Both the position numbers and the translations under genes were made by a program. From contig VGTJ01000037.1 of the NCBI GenBank assembly GCA_016874775.1, positions 1 to 36,832 on the forward strand: a stretch of DNA of 36,832 nucleotides, given 5' to 3'. This DNA is from Deltaproteobacteria bacterium. GTDB lineage: Bacteria; Desulfobacterota; Binatia; Bin18. This document shows positions 15,972-23,617 of this stretch, in pieces. The notes beneath the pieces are model-generated. The model ran no database searches. It was not told the DNA's origin and saw only the letters and a list, made by a program, of their open reading frames with translations. Every line of letters starts with the position of its first letter. The first letter of the stretch is position 1.

Positions 15972-17066
15972 TCATCGTATAATGACATGGACTGCTGTTG
16001 CCTTGAACGTCGCGGCCACCGTACTTCCCTCATGAAGATTGAGAATATCAATGGAGGGACGTGTGACAAAAGCGACCAATGGAAAACCACAGTCTAAATG
16101 CACCTTAAACATACTTCCCCAGGGGATGACACGCGTCACCCGCGCAGGGAAATAATTCCGTGCACTGGATGGAGTGGCCGATTCAGCCAGGGCAAGGAGC
16201 GTCACTTCTTCAGGCCGCAGACAAAGAGTCACTCTCGTTCCAGACGGGAGTGACGAAGCAACAGCGATCCGTTGCCCGGAGTCTACTTGCACCTCTGCGA
16301 ACCCCTCGGTTTGCGCTTCTACGGTTCCACGCAGAATCGTTTCAATGCCGACAAAGCTCGCTACCGTTTCGTTGACTGGCTGACTGAACACTTCTTCTGG
16401 TGTTCCCATTTGCAGAATTTTTCCCCGTTCCATCACCGCTATGCGATGCGCTAATCGCAACGCCTCCTGGCGATCATGCGTAACAAAGAGTGTTGTGGTT
16501 CGTGTTTGCTGTTGAAGATGATGGAACAGGTCGGTTAAGGACTCGCGTGTCGGTGCGTCGAGTGCTGAGAATGGTTCATCCAGGAGCAGAAAATCTGGTT
16601 CAAGGACAAAGGCACGCGCTAAACTCACACGTTGCGCCTCTCCACCAGAAAGCGCCCGCGCTTGGCGATGCATGAGATGATGAATTCCGAGTCGTTCGAG
16701 CCATCGGGACACACGTTCACCGATCACTGCCGAAGGAACCTGCCGCAGCTTGAGCCCACTCGCCACATTGGCTTCAACCGTCGTGTCGAACAACAGCGGC
16801 TCTTGGAAAACGACTGCTAACCGCCGACGAAGAGCTAACGCAGGAGCGCGAAAAGAAACGTCCTCACCATCAAACTGTAGGCTGCCTGACGTCGGGGTCC
16901 GTAAAAATGCCAAGGATTGTAGGAGCGTACTTTTTCCCGCACCATTGGCACCGAGAATGACAAGCACTTCGCCGCGAACGATCTCGAAATGTGGAACTGA
17001 AAGCAGGACGTGGTCACTAGCCTCGACGCGTAAATCTCGTACCGTGAGAAGAGGTGAGGTATTCAT
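15972..17066 (-). CDS. tupC: Tungstate/molybdate ABC transporter ATP-binding protein (TupC/ModC-like)
   Basis: A 364-residue ATPase. The Walker A GANGAGKST is at residues 39-47, the Q-loop VFQEPLLF near 86-93, the signature LSGGEAQR at 139-146, Walker B LLLDEP at 160-165, and the switch VTHD with His197. The C-terminal 80 residues form a TOBE-like oxyanion-regulatory domain (VTRVIPWGSMFKVHLDCG). With the adjacent TupB-like permease it would import tungstate, feeding the W-enzyme operon just upstream. Molybdate cannot be excluded from the ATPase alone; the permease and the AOR neighbours favour tungstate. It is last in the operon and separated from the permease by a 165-bp repeat-rich gap. Confidence 0.85.
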   Translation of the reverse strand: MNTSPLLTVRDLRVEASDHVLLSVPHFEIVRGEVLVILGANGAGKSTLLQSLAFLRTPTSGSLQFDGEDVSFRAPALALRRRLAVVFQEPLLFDTTVEANVASGLKLRQVPSAVIGERVSRWLERLGIHHLMHRQARALSGGEAQRVSLARAFVLEPDFLLLDEPFSALDAPTRESLTDLFHHLQQQTRTTTLFVTHDRQEALRLAHRIAVMERGKILQMGTPEEVFSQPVNETVASFVGIETILRGTVEAQTEGFAEVQVDSGQRIAVASSLPSGTRVTLCLRPEEVTLLALAESATPSSARNYFPARVTRVIPWGSMFKVHLDCGFPLVAFVTRPSIDILNLHEGSTVAATFKATAVHVIIR

Positions 17067-17098
17067 CAGCGTATGAGGTAGGCTGTGCCCACCCTACG

Positions 17099-17233
17099 GA
17101 CTCTTAGACTCTTGGGGAAATCGTGCGCACAGCGCACGCTACCGCAAACGTACCGACTCCTAGACCCTTAGACGTTTAGCCTCCTAGACTTTTTTCAACC
17201 AATCCCCAGCCTCTAACCCCCAACCCCCAATTC
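17099..17233. repeat. Octamer and heptamer tandem arrays between tupB and tupC
   Basis: Octamer units GACTCTTA and GACTCTTG lie at 17099-17114. Units GACTCCTA, GACCCTTA, GACGTTTA and GCCTCCTA lie at 17155-17186. At 17199-17233 the period is seven: CCAATCC, CCAGCCT, CTAACCC, CCAACCC, CCAATTC. Between them lies a GTGCGCACAGCGCAC near-palindrome at about 17123. The arrays fill nearly the whole gap inside the operon. Confidence 0.7.
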
Positions 17234-17930
17234 AGAGCGGTCGCTGTCGCTGTTGGGTATACGTGAGAATCGCATTGACTGTAAAGATCAACAACATCAG
17301 AATCATGCTGAGTGCAATAGCGACTTCAAAATTGCCTTTGCTGGTTTCCATCACCGTTGCCGTCGTCAGCACGCGCGTATGACCAAGAAGATTCCCCCCG
17401 ACCATCATCGAGGCACCAATTTCAGAGATCACGCCACCAAATCCGGCCATGATGGCCGCGAGCAGAGGCAGCCGTGCTTCACGTAGCAGTAACCACACAA
17501 GCTGTGCCCGTGACGCACCAAGCGCCAAGATTTGCAGACGCAGTTTCGGATTGAGCTGTTGGATCGCGGCAACGGTTAGCCCGGTCACAATTGGTGCGGC
17601 TATCACCACTTGTGCGATAATCATCGCTGTCGGTGTGTAGAGAAGGCGAAGAAATCCCAGTGGTCCACTGCGCCACAAGAAAATGGTGATAAAGAGCCCC
17701 ACCACGACTGGTGGCAGGCTCATCCCTGTGTTGACAAGACTGAGAACGAGACGACGACCAGGAAAATCAGCCAGTGCAAGGTACGTTCCCAGCGGAATGC
17801 CAAGGAGCATACTGATCGCAGTAGCTGATAGTGAGATCTGTAACGACAGGAAAGTAATCCGCCAGACTTCCGGGTCACCAGAGAGGAGTAGCCACAGGGC
17901 ATGTTTCGTGCCGGTAAAAACGAGATCCAT
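17232..17930 (-). CDS. tupB: Tungstate ABC transporter permease (TupB-like)
   Basis: A 232-residue integral membrane protein with about five to six hydrophobic segments (ISLSATAISMLLGIPLGTYL; LVNTGMSLPPVVVGLFITIF; MIIAQVVIAAPIVTGLTVA; final ALSMILMLLIFTVNAIL). The EAA-type loop is ALGASRAQLVWLLLREARLP, then IMAGFGGVISEIGASMMVGGN. The SLPPVVVGL and EIGASMMVGGN phrases are those I associate with TupB permeases. Its ATG overlaps the stop of the CoxG-like gene (TGAGATG), so the two are translationally coupled. No periplasmic tungstate-binding protein (TupA) is found nearby. Confidence 0.85.
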   Translation of the reverse strand: MDLVFTGTKHALWLLLSGDPEVWRITFLSLQISLSATAISMLLGIPLGTYLALADFPGRRLVLSLVNTGMSLPPVVVGLFITIFLWRSGPLGFLRLLYTPTAMIIAQVVIAAPIVTGLTVAAIQQLNPKLRLQILALGASRAQLVWLLLREARLPLLAAIMAGFGGVISEIGASMMVGGNLLGHTRVLTTATVMETSKGNFEVAIALSMILMLLIFTVNAILTYTQQRQRPL

Positions 17931-17931
17931 C

Positions 17932-18477
17932 TCACGCCGACACGCCTCTTCGGAACACTGCAGTTAATTTTTCTCGGATGAGTTTGATGAGGTAGCGCCA
18001 AAAATTGACGGCAACGCCCTGCCTCACCTCCTCTCCCGGCATGGCTTTGATCTCAGCCTCCATCGCCGCAAAAAATTGGCCAATCATCATCTTGGCAGCA
18101 CCGTCAATCATGCGCTGGCCCACGCTCGCCAAGGGACCACCAATTTGGATATCCCCATTGTAGGTCACTAGTGTCTGGCCGTTCTGGTCTGCCAAATCAA
18201 GTGCGCCGCTCCCTTTAATGAACCCTTGCTTGCCCTTCCCGTCGATCAACATTTTGTAATGTGCCGGTGGCTGGACTTCATCGAGCTTGATCTTCCCGGT
18301 GTAAACCCCCTTCACTGCAGCAAGGCCGACATTGATCTGCGAGCTGTATTCATTCTCACCCACAGCCTCCATCTTTTCACAGCCGGGTAAACATTTGGCG
18401 ATGCGCTGAGGGTCAATGAGGAATTCCCAGACTTTCTGTTGGGGGGCGGGAAAGGTTTGTGTGCCAGTGATTTTCAT
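17932..18477 (-). CDS. CoxG-like SRPBCC-family protein
   Basis: A 181-residue protein from the ATG at 18477 (MKITGTQTFPAPQQKVWEFL); the longer reading to 18573 adds 32 residues unlike the family and is not favoured. KITG...V...L.DP...A.CLPGCE and YTGKIKLDEVQPPAHYKM, then GSGALDLAD, define the CoxG/SRPBCC ligand-binding fold. CoxG proteins accompany molybdenum hydroxylases such as CO dehydrogenase, where they help membrane anchoring or maturation. Here the gene is embedded between a MoaD-like carrier and a tungstate permease in a W-AOR operon, so a role in handling or anchoring the tungsten enzyme is possible. That role is inference. Confidence 0.82.
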   Translation of the reverse strand: MKITGTQTFPAPQQKVWEFLIDPQRIAKCLPGCEKMEAVGENEYSSQINVGLAAVKGVYTGKIKLDEVQPPAHYKMLIDGKGKQGFIKGSGALDLADQNGQTLVTYNGDIQIGGPLASVGQRMIDGAAKMMIGQFFAAMEAEIKAMPGEEVRQGVAVNFWRYLIKLIREKLTAVFRRGVSA

Positions 18478-18599
18478 CGTGATACGATAACGAAAGCTAT
18501 AGAATTCGCGGTTGTCAACTGCACCTACCAAAGAATAGCGGAGAAAAACTGAGGATAACCGTAGCGAGAGCATCTCGCTAGTGAGATTGATCGATCAAA

Positions 18600-18857
18600 C
18601 TAACGAGACGTGCTTCCACCAGCCAGCGGTGGAAAAATGCTGAGCTGCAATCCGTCAGTGAGTGGCGTGGTTTTCTCGACGTAGGTGTCGCCCGCAACCA
18701 GCATAGTGGCTTGTTCGTGGGGGATCTTGAGTGCGTCAATAACATCGAGGACAGTGGAACCTGTCGGTAAGGTCAGCGAAACACCTTCCTCACCAGGAGG
18801 AAGATGTTTCTTCAGGGTCGCAAACAGTTTGACGTGAATGGTAACGGTTTCTGCCAT
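18600..18857 (-). CDS. MoaD/ThiS-family sulfur carrier with a C-terminal extension
   Basis: An 85-residue beta-grasp protein: VTIHVKLFATLKKHLPPGEE, PTGSTVLDVIDALKIP, and a C-terminal IFPPLAGG. In MoaD the chain normally ends at Gly-Gly, which is adenylated and thiocarboxylated to deliver sulfur for molybdopterin. Here four residues (STSR) follow the Gly-Gly before the TAG stop. Either they are removed by a peptidase, or the protein is not a classical sulfur donor. The ATG starts three bases after the AorC-like stop, showing tight coupling. Aromatoleum-type AOR operons also include a MoaD-like gene, which supports an AOR-specific cofactor role. Confidence 0.85.
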   Translation of the reverse strand: MAETVTIHVKLFATLKKHLPPGEEGVSLTLPTGSTVLDVIDALKIPHEQATMLVAGDTYVEKTTPLTDGLQLSIFPPLAGGSTSR

Positions 18858-18860
18858 AGT

Positions 18861-20117
18861 CTAGTACCGCGGCACGTTGTGCATCACTGCACCATACGTG
18901 AATTGTGGTTGACGCCCGTCTTTGAAGCCTTGCCATTTTTCACGGCGTTTGATCGCACTGTGAATGACTCCCATCTCAGCTACACCATTTTCATCGCCAA
19001 CATAGACCGCACCAACGAGTGTACCGTTCTTATCGACCACAACCTTCCGGTATGACTCTTCACTGCCCTTGGACGACAACATTTTCACGCTGTCTCCTGG
19101 GCCTTCACGAAAACGTCCGAGCTGTGCCAATGTCACGTTGAACAATTCGACGACGTTCATCCCCAAACTACCAGGGTATTCCTGCCTCTTGCCGGTCATA
19201 TTCACGCCAGCCGCACGGCCCTGATCAATGGCAGTCGGCCAGATCGCGTAGATCGAACGATCAGCAGAGAGGAAGTCTTTGGTCTCAGCCACATCACCAG
19301 CAGCGTAGACGTCAGCTTGATTCGTCTGCAGATACTCGTTGACCAACACGCCTTTGTTAAGCGTAATACCACTGCTCTGCAGGAAAGCAGCATGGGGACG
19401 CACACCGGTCGCGACCACGGCCATATCAACCGTGAAAGTCTCACCACTCTTCAGCGTCACTTCAATGGCGTCACCTTTCTTGGCAACCGCCGAGACTAAC
19501 GCGCCGGTCTTCACCGTCACACCTTCATCGCGGACGGCTTTAAGGAACAGATTTCCTGCTCCCTCATCGAGTAACTGCGGCAAAAGAATCGGTGCCATTT
19601 CCACGATCGTCAATTTGATCTTCAACTTGCGCAGTGCTTCTGCTGCAAGCATACCGATAAAGCCACCACCGATGACAACAGCGGTCTTAGCCCTCTCCGC
19701 TGCTTTCTTCATGCCGATCGCATCCTCAAGAGTCCACAAGTAGTGATGCGGTATCGACGAGAGTCCCTGAATCGGCGGCACGATCGTTTCTGACCCAGTT
19801 GCAATTAGCAGCTTGTCGTAACTGACCTTCTTGCCACTTTCTAACTCGACTTGTTTCGCCGAGGCATTGATCGCTTTGACGTTCTCATTCTCAACTAGTG
19901 AGACGCCAATCTTTTGGTAGTCAGGTTTCTGGCGGATCAACAGATCATCAAGCGTCATCTCGCCAGCGACATAATAGGGCAGCGCGACACGAGAATACGC
20001 CGGGCCGGTCTCGCGATTGACGATCGTGATCTCACCTTGTTTGTCGAATTTGCGAATGCCATCGACTGCGGCAAGCGCAGCCGCACTATTGCCGATCAGT
20101 ACATATTTTGTTGACAT
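18861..20117 (-). CDS. aorC: AorC-like FAD-dependent NAD(P)H oxidoreductase
   Basis: A 418-residue pyridine-nucleotide-disulfide-type oxidoreductase. The N-terminal FAD loop is modified (IGNSAAA at 8-14), LLIATGSE is at 103-110, the NAD loop IGGGFIG at 149-155, and the FAD-contact YAAGD at 271-275. No redox-active CxxxxC pair is visible, so it resembles NADH:rubredoxin or NirB-type flavoproteins. In the Aromatoleum AOR complex the AorC subunit binds FAD and links the enzyme to NAD; the matching gene order supports that here. The ATG follows GGAG. It lies 121 bp after the ferredoxin gene, across a heptamer-repeat hairpin, and 3 bp before the MoaD-like gene. Confidence 0.85.
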   Translation of the reverse strand: MSTKYVLIGNSAAALAAVDGIRKFDKQGEITIVNRETGPAYSRVALPYYVAGEMTLDDLLIRQKPDYQKIGVSLVENENVKAINASAKQVELESGKKVSYDKLLIATGSETIVPPIQGLSSIPHHYLWTLEDAIGMKKAAERAKTAVVIGGGFIGMLAAEALRKLKIKLTIVEMAPILLPQLLDEGAGNLFLKAVRDEGVTVKTGALVSAVAKKGDAIEVTLKSGETFTVDMAVVATGVRPHAAFLQSSGITLNKGVLVNEYLQTNQADVYAAGDVAETKDFLSADRSIYAIWPTAIDQGRAAGVNMTGKRQEYPGSLGMNVVELFNVTLAQLGRFREGPGDSVKMLSSKGSEESYRKVVVDKNGTLVGAVYVGDENGVAEMGVIHSAIKRREKWQGFKDGRQPQFTYGAVMHNVPRY

Positions 20118-20156
20118 GCCTGGTCTCCAACTTAATCACAGAGTGTGGAGCATAAA

Positions 20157-20236
20157 ATCTTGGGACTTGGGGCTAGAGACTTGGGGCTTATGGGGAGGGG
20201 AAACTAGTCCCTAGCCCCTAGCCCCTAGCCCCTAGT
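20157..20236. repeat. Inverted heptamer arrays (GGGGCTA/CCCCTAG) between aorA and aorC
   Basis: Left arm 20160-20189 has 7-base units such as TTGGGAC, TTGGGGC, TAGAGAC, TTGGGGC. Right arm 20205-20236 is TCCCTAG followed by three CCCCTAG units. The arms are roughly complementary and could form a hairpin with a loop around 20190-20204. A closely similar element stands at 33216-33289 in the other AOR operon. Confidence 0.75.
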
Positions 20237-20238
20237 TC

Positions 20239-20703
20239 TTACGTTTGCGGCAACCCCAGCGCAGCCGCCGCTTTTTGCTTCGCCGGTGCAGCCGCTGAGA
20301 CAACGTCTTTGAATTCCAACGCGCCTGGCGTGCAGAACTGTACGCACTGCGGATCGCCATCGCAAAAATCGCAGTTGTGCGCCACGCCTTTGTCTGGCGA
20401 GAAGCCCATCACACCAAATGGGCAGGCAAGCAAACACATCTTACAGCCAATGCAACGATCATCGATCACTTTGATCTGCCCATCAGCTTGGCGTTGGATC
20501 GCTACAGTGGGACACACCGCGGCACATGGCGCATCGGCGCAATGGACACACACCATCGGCTGGTAGAACTGCTCTTCGTAGAAGTCGGCGACCTTAATAC
20601 GTGAGAGGGCTGGAACAAACGCGCCTTCATGAGAGAACGAGCAGGACACTTCACACTCGCGACACGCTGTACATTTTTCTTGATAAACAACAATTTGTTT
20701 CAT
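20239..20703 (-). CDS. aorA: AorA-like polyferredoxin, four 4Fe-4S clusters
   Basis: A 154-residue ferredoxin starting at the ATG at 20703, which follows GAGGGG; the reading upstream to 20775 runs into the AorB gene. Sixteen cysteines form four cluster sites: C11/14/17/21, C52/55/60/64, C84/87/90/94 and C111/114/120/124. The layout (CTACRECEVSC; CVHCADAPCAAVC; CIGCKMCLLAC; CDFCDGDPQCVQFC) is the DMSO-reductase-type electron-transfer subunit fold. It would carry electrons between the tungsten subunit and the FAD subunit. In Aromatoleum AorA is reported to polymerise with AorB into filaments. It follows the AorB-like gene by 14 bp. Confidence 0.88.
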   Translation of the reverse strand: MKQIVVYQEKCTACRECEVSCSFSHEGAFVPALSRIKVADFYEEQFYQPMVCVHCADAPCAAVCPTVAIQRQADGQIKVIDDRCIGCKMCLLACPFGVMGFSPDKGVAHNCDFCDGDPQCVQFCTPGALEFKDVVSAAAPAKQKAAAALGLPQT

Positions 20704-20717
20704 AACCCCTCCCCCTC

Positions 20718-22523
20718 TTACGCTAAACCAAGTTCGCGCAGTTTGTCTGACGTCGGACGCCCCTGCATATCCCAACCCCGTAGTTGATAGTACTCGTTCA
20801 ACATCGGTTCCAGATCAACGACGTGTCCCTTGCTCGCTCCTTCGGTCAACGGCTCACTAGTGATACGCGGCGGCAAACTGTCATCCGCGCGGGTCAACCC
20901 GGCGGCATTGTTGAACATGCGCTCCAGCGTCCAGATACGCTCACCAATCTTGAGCATGTCCTCTGGTCCGCCGACATTGTAGCCCAGCGACTCACTCACC
21001 ATCGCGGTGACGTCTTCACCAGGATTCATGTCGAAGGTCGAGAACAAACAGATCCCTGATGCATCGACGAACGAGGTGGTGTTTTGCAGAATCGTCAGCC
21101 AGTACGGTTTATCTTTCGGAGTGAATGGATCGAGCTTGATCGGATTACCGAAGTGCTCAAGGGAAATGGTGTAGCCACGCAGATGGCACGCGCCGCGATT
21201 GGAGGTGGCATACGCTAAGCCCATGCCGATCGAACCACGCGGATCGTATGCGGCAAAGCCCTGCTTCTTTGAGCCCATGAACAGTTCTGGGTGACCATAG
21301 TGTTCAGCCAGACGGAAACCACCTTCAGCCAGCCAATGCCCAATCGGTCCTTTACGGAATGCCTGCGCTTCGAGCAACTTGACCATGGCGTCGGCATCGC
21401 CAAATTTAAGTTTGAAGCCGATGTCACTTTCTGGGATATAGCCCTTCTCGGCGAGCTCGATCGCGGTCCCAATAGCGATACCTGCTTCGAGGGTATCCAA
21501 GCCATATTCGTTGCACAGATAGTTAGCCTTAATCACAGCAGCAAGATTATCGACACCACAGATCGTGCCGACACCGTAAATGGTTTCGTATTCTGGTCCT
21601 TCACCACGACCATCAAACTGCCCGTGACCAGTGACTTTGGTCACGCGACCGCAATGGATCATGCAGCTATGGCAGCCACGGTTACGGGTCATGAAGTCTT
21701 TCTTCACCACCGTGCCATCAACCGCTGCAGCTCCAGCAAAAACACCTGCTTGGAAGTTATTAGTCGGCAACATGCCCACCATGTTCATGTAGGAAACGGT
21801 GCCTGCAGTCCCGAGCATGGTGAGGCCACTAGTGGTTGGACCGGCCTTCAGTTTATCACGGCCTTTTAACACTGCCGCCGTGAATGCATCAGGGTTGGCA
21901 ATCTTAAATCCTTTGGTGCCACGCACAGCAACGGCTTTCAAGTTCTTCGAGCCCATCACGGCACCGACGCCAGAACGGCCAGCGGCACGTCCCTTATCAT
22001 TCATCACACAAGCAGTGCGGGCGAGGTTCTCACCCCCTTGACCAATCAACGCAACGCGCACTTCCGGGTGCGTCTCTTCGCGGATCATGTTCTCGGTGTC
22101 ATCGACAATCTTACCCCACAGATGCTTGGCGCTACGGATCTCGACTTTGTCATCGTGAATGTAAATGTATGAAGGCTCTTTGGCTTTGCCCTCAACCATG
22201 AGGTACTCATAGCCCGCGTAGCGCAGTGCTGGCCCCCAGTAGCCACCAGAGTTGGAGCAGGCGATCGCGCCCGTGAGTGGCGACTTCGTGATCACCATGT
22301 ACCGACCGCCAGTCGGCGCGTAGGTGCCGGTGACTGGACCAGTGGCAAAAATCAACGGATTGCGTGGGTCGAAGGCATCGATCTTCGGGTCCATATTATC
22401 CATGAGCAGCTTGCTCCCAACCCCACGACCACCGATGAAGGTTTTAATCATTTGCTCTGGCACCGCTTCTTTGCGGATCTGACCAGTGCTTAAGTTGACA
22501 CGTAGAACAGTTGCGCCTTGCAT
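20718..22523 (-). CDS. aorB: Tungsten-dependent aldehyde:ferredoxin oxidoreductase (AorB-like)
   Basis: A 601-residue AOR-family catalytic subunit. It has the pterin-binding GGRGVGSKLL (31-40), FATGPVTGTYAPTGGRY (59-75) and GRAAGRSGVGAVMGSKNLKA (178-197). The 4Fe-4S ligands are C284, C287, C291 (CHSCMIHC) and C492 (SGICLFS). Active-site candidates are Glu in EYETIYGVGT (311-320) and H447 (GACHLRG). It oxidises aldehydes to acids, or the reverse with low-potential electrons, using tungsten in a bis-pterin cofactor. The ATG follows GGAGGG. It leads the minus-strand operon whose later genes encode its ferredoxin, flavoprotein, MoaD-like carrier and tungstate transporter. The aldehyde substrate is not shown by sequence. 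Confidence 0.93.
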   Translation of the reverse strand: MQGATVLRVNLSTGQIRKEAVPEQMIKTFIGGRGVGSKLLMDNMDPKIDAFDPRNPLIFATGPVTGTYAPTGGRYMVITKSPLTGAIACSNSGGYWGPALRYAGYEYLMVEGKAKEPSYIYIHDDKVEIRSAKHLWGKIVDDTENMIREETHPEVRVALIGQGGENLARTACVMNDKGRAAGRSGVGAVMGSKNLKAVAVRGTKGFKIANPDAFTAAVLKGRDKLKAGPTTSGLTMLGTAGTVSYMNMVGMLPTNNFQAGVFAGAAAVDGTVVKKDFMTRNRGCHSCMIHCGRVTKVTGHGQFDGRGEGPEYETIYGVGTICGVDNLAAVIKANYLCNEYGLDTLEAGIAIGTAIELAEKGYIPESDIGFKLKFGDADAMVKLLEAQAFRKGPIGHWLAEGGFRLAEHYGHPELFMGSKKQGFAAYDPRGSIGMGLAYATSNRGACHLRGYTISLEHFGNPIKLDPFTPKDKPYWLTILQNTTSFVDASGICLFSTFDMNPGEDVTAMVSESLGYNVGGPEDMLKIGERIWTLERMFNNAAGLTRADDSLPPRITSEPLTEGASKGHVVDLEPMLNEYYQLRGWDMQGRPTSDKLRELGLA

Positions 22524-22681
22524 AACGCCCTCCTACCTAAGCAACATTGCGAAGTAAGATTTAGTACGAATTTCTCCCCCAGTCTGTAGCACGGGCAATA
22601 GGGGGGGAACAAGGACGAGGAGAACGCAAACTGCATAGGCGTCTCATCTGTCGCGGTCGCAAAATACTGGTATTGGGGAAA

Positions 22682-23533
22682 TTATCGGGCGTAAGAAATA
22701 CGTGCCTGACAGCGGTGGAGAAGTCGTGGGCGATCACCATATCCGCCCATACTACGATGCATGACCTGCAGGTTATCTATGATAAGCAAATCGCCGACTT
22801 CCCAAACATGCTCTCGCACACCGAGTTTCTGTTGGACCGATTCGACGAGAGTTTGCACAGCTCCACAAGACTGTCCGTTTTTTTTCTGAATACCTGAGGA
22901 TGAATCTGGTAGATATAAAGCGATCTGTTTGGTGAGGGGATGAGGAAGCAGCACTGGATGCTGTACATCCGGCGGCAGCTCGTGAGGAGCCGCCTTCTGG
23001 AAATCGCTGATTTCTGAAGCTCGTACACAAACATAGGCATCAGCCAAATCAGCTTTGTGTTCATCCTCTAGTTGCTCGTATGCGAGTCTGGAATCAAGAA
23101 ATCCTGTGCGGCCACCTGTCGAGGGTATTTGGACACCGCTCAAGAAATTCACAATGAAGTTTTGCCCTGGCGGCCAAAAATCGCCATCGTGGTGCCAATA
23201 TTCTGCAAACCGAACAGAAGAAATAATGCTACCGTCGGGACGGATATTACCGATACGGGCAATGCTGGGCAGTCCAGGTTCTTTATTGGCGAACGCGAGC
23301 CCCGCAGGGAGCTCGATCACCTCGCCCCATCTCGCGGCAAAGTCGTGTAACTGACGAGGCTCAATTGGTGGCTGGTTAACAATGCAGAGGACTCCATGGT
23401 GGGCCAATGCATCGAGCAATAAGCGAATGTCTTCATCAGCCAAATCGAAAATGCTCCGTTCAAGGCGAATGCGGACGCCTAACTGTCGGTGCTGACGTGG
23501 TGCCTCTTGTAGAGAAAGTTGTGGCAATGCCAT
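22682..23533 (-). CDS. TauD-like Fe(II)/2-oxoglutarate dioxygenase of the NRPS cluster
   Basis: A 283-residue dioxygenase, only distantly like the one at 15103. The iron ligands are H114 and D116 in WHHDGD and H259 in QVMHRSMGG, with Arg near 268-270 (DRPRLLH) for 2-oxoglutarate. HGVLCIVNQP and FLDSRLAYEQL are family-typical. Such enzymes hydroxylate, desaturate or halogenate amino-acid-derived natural products. It lies 84 bp downstream of the A-T-TE synthetase on the same strand and is probably in the same transcript, so a tailoring role is likely. Its end converges on nothing: the AOR operon beyond runs in the same direction from its own promoter in 22524-22681. Confidence 0.85.
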   Translation of the reverse strand: MALPQLSLQEAPRQHRQLGVRIRLERSIFDLADEDIRLLLDALAHHGVLCIVNQPPIEPRQLHDFAARWGEVIELPAGLAFANKEPGLPSIARIGNIRPDGSIISSVRFAEYWHHDGDFWPPGQNFIVNFLSGVQIPSTGGRTGFLDSRLAYEQLEDEHKADLADAYVCVRASEISDFQKAAPHELPPDVQHPVLLPHPLTKQIALYLPDSSSGIQKKNGQSCGAVQTLVESVQQKLGVREHVWEVGDLLIIDNLQVMHRSMGGYGDRPRLLHRCQARISYAR

Positions 23534-23617
23534 GGATCAAACATCCAGTTATCCACACTTATGTATGCGCAACATTCCACACTGTTAAAAAGAAGACAAG
23601 TGCACAATGCTACGCGG

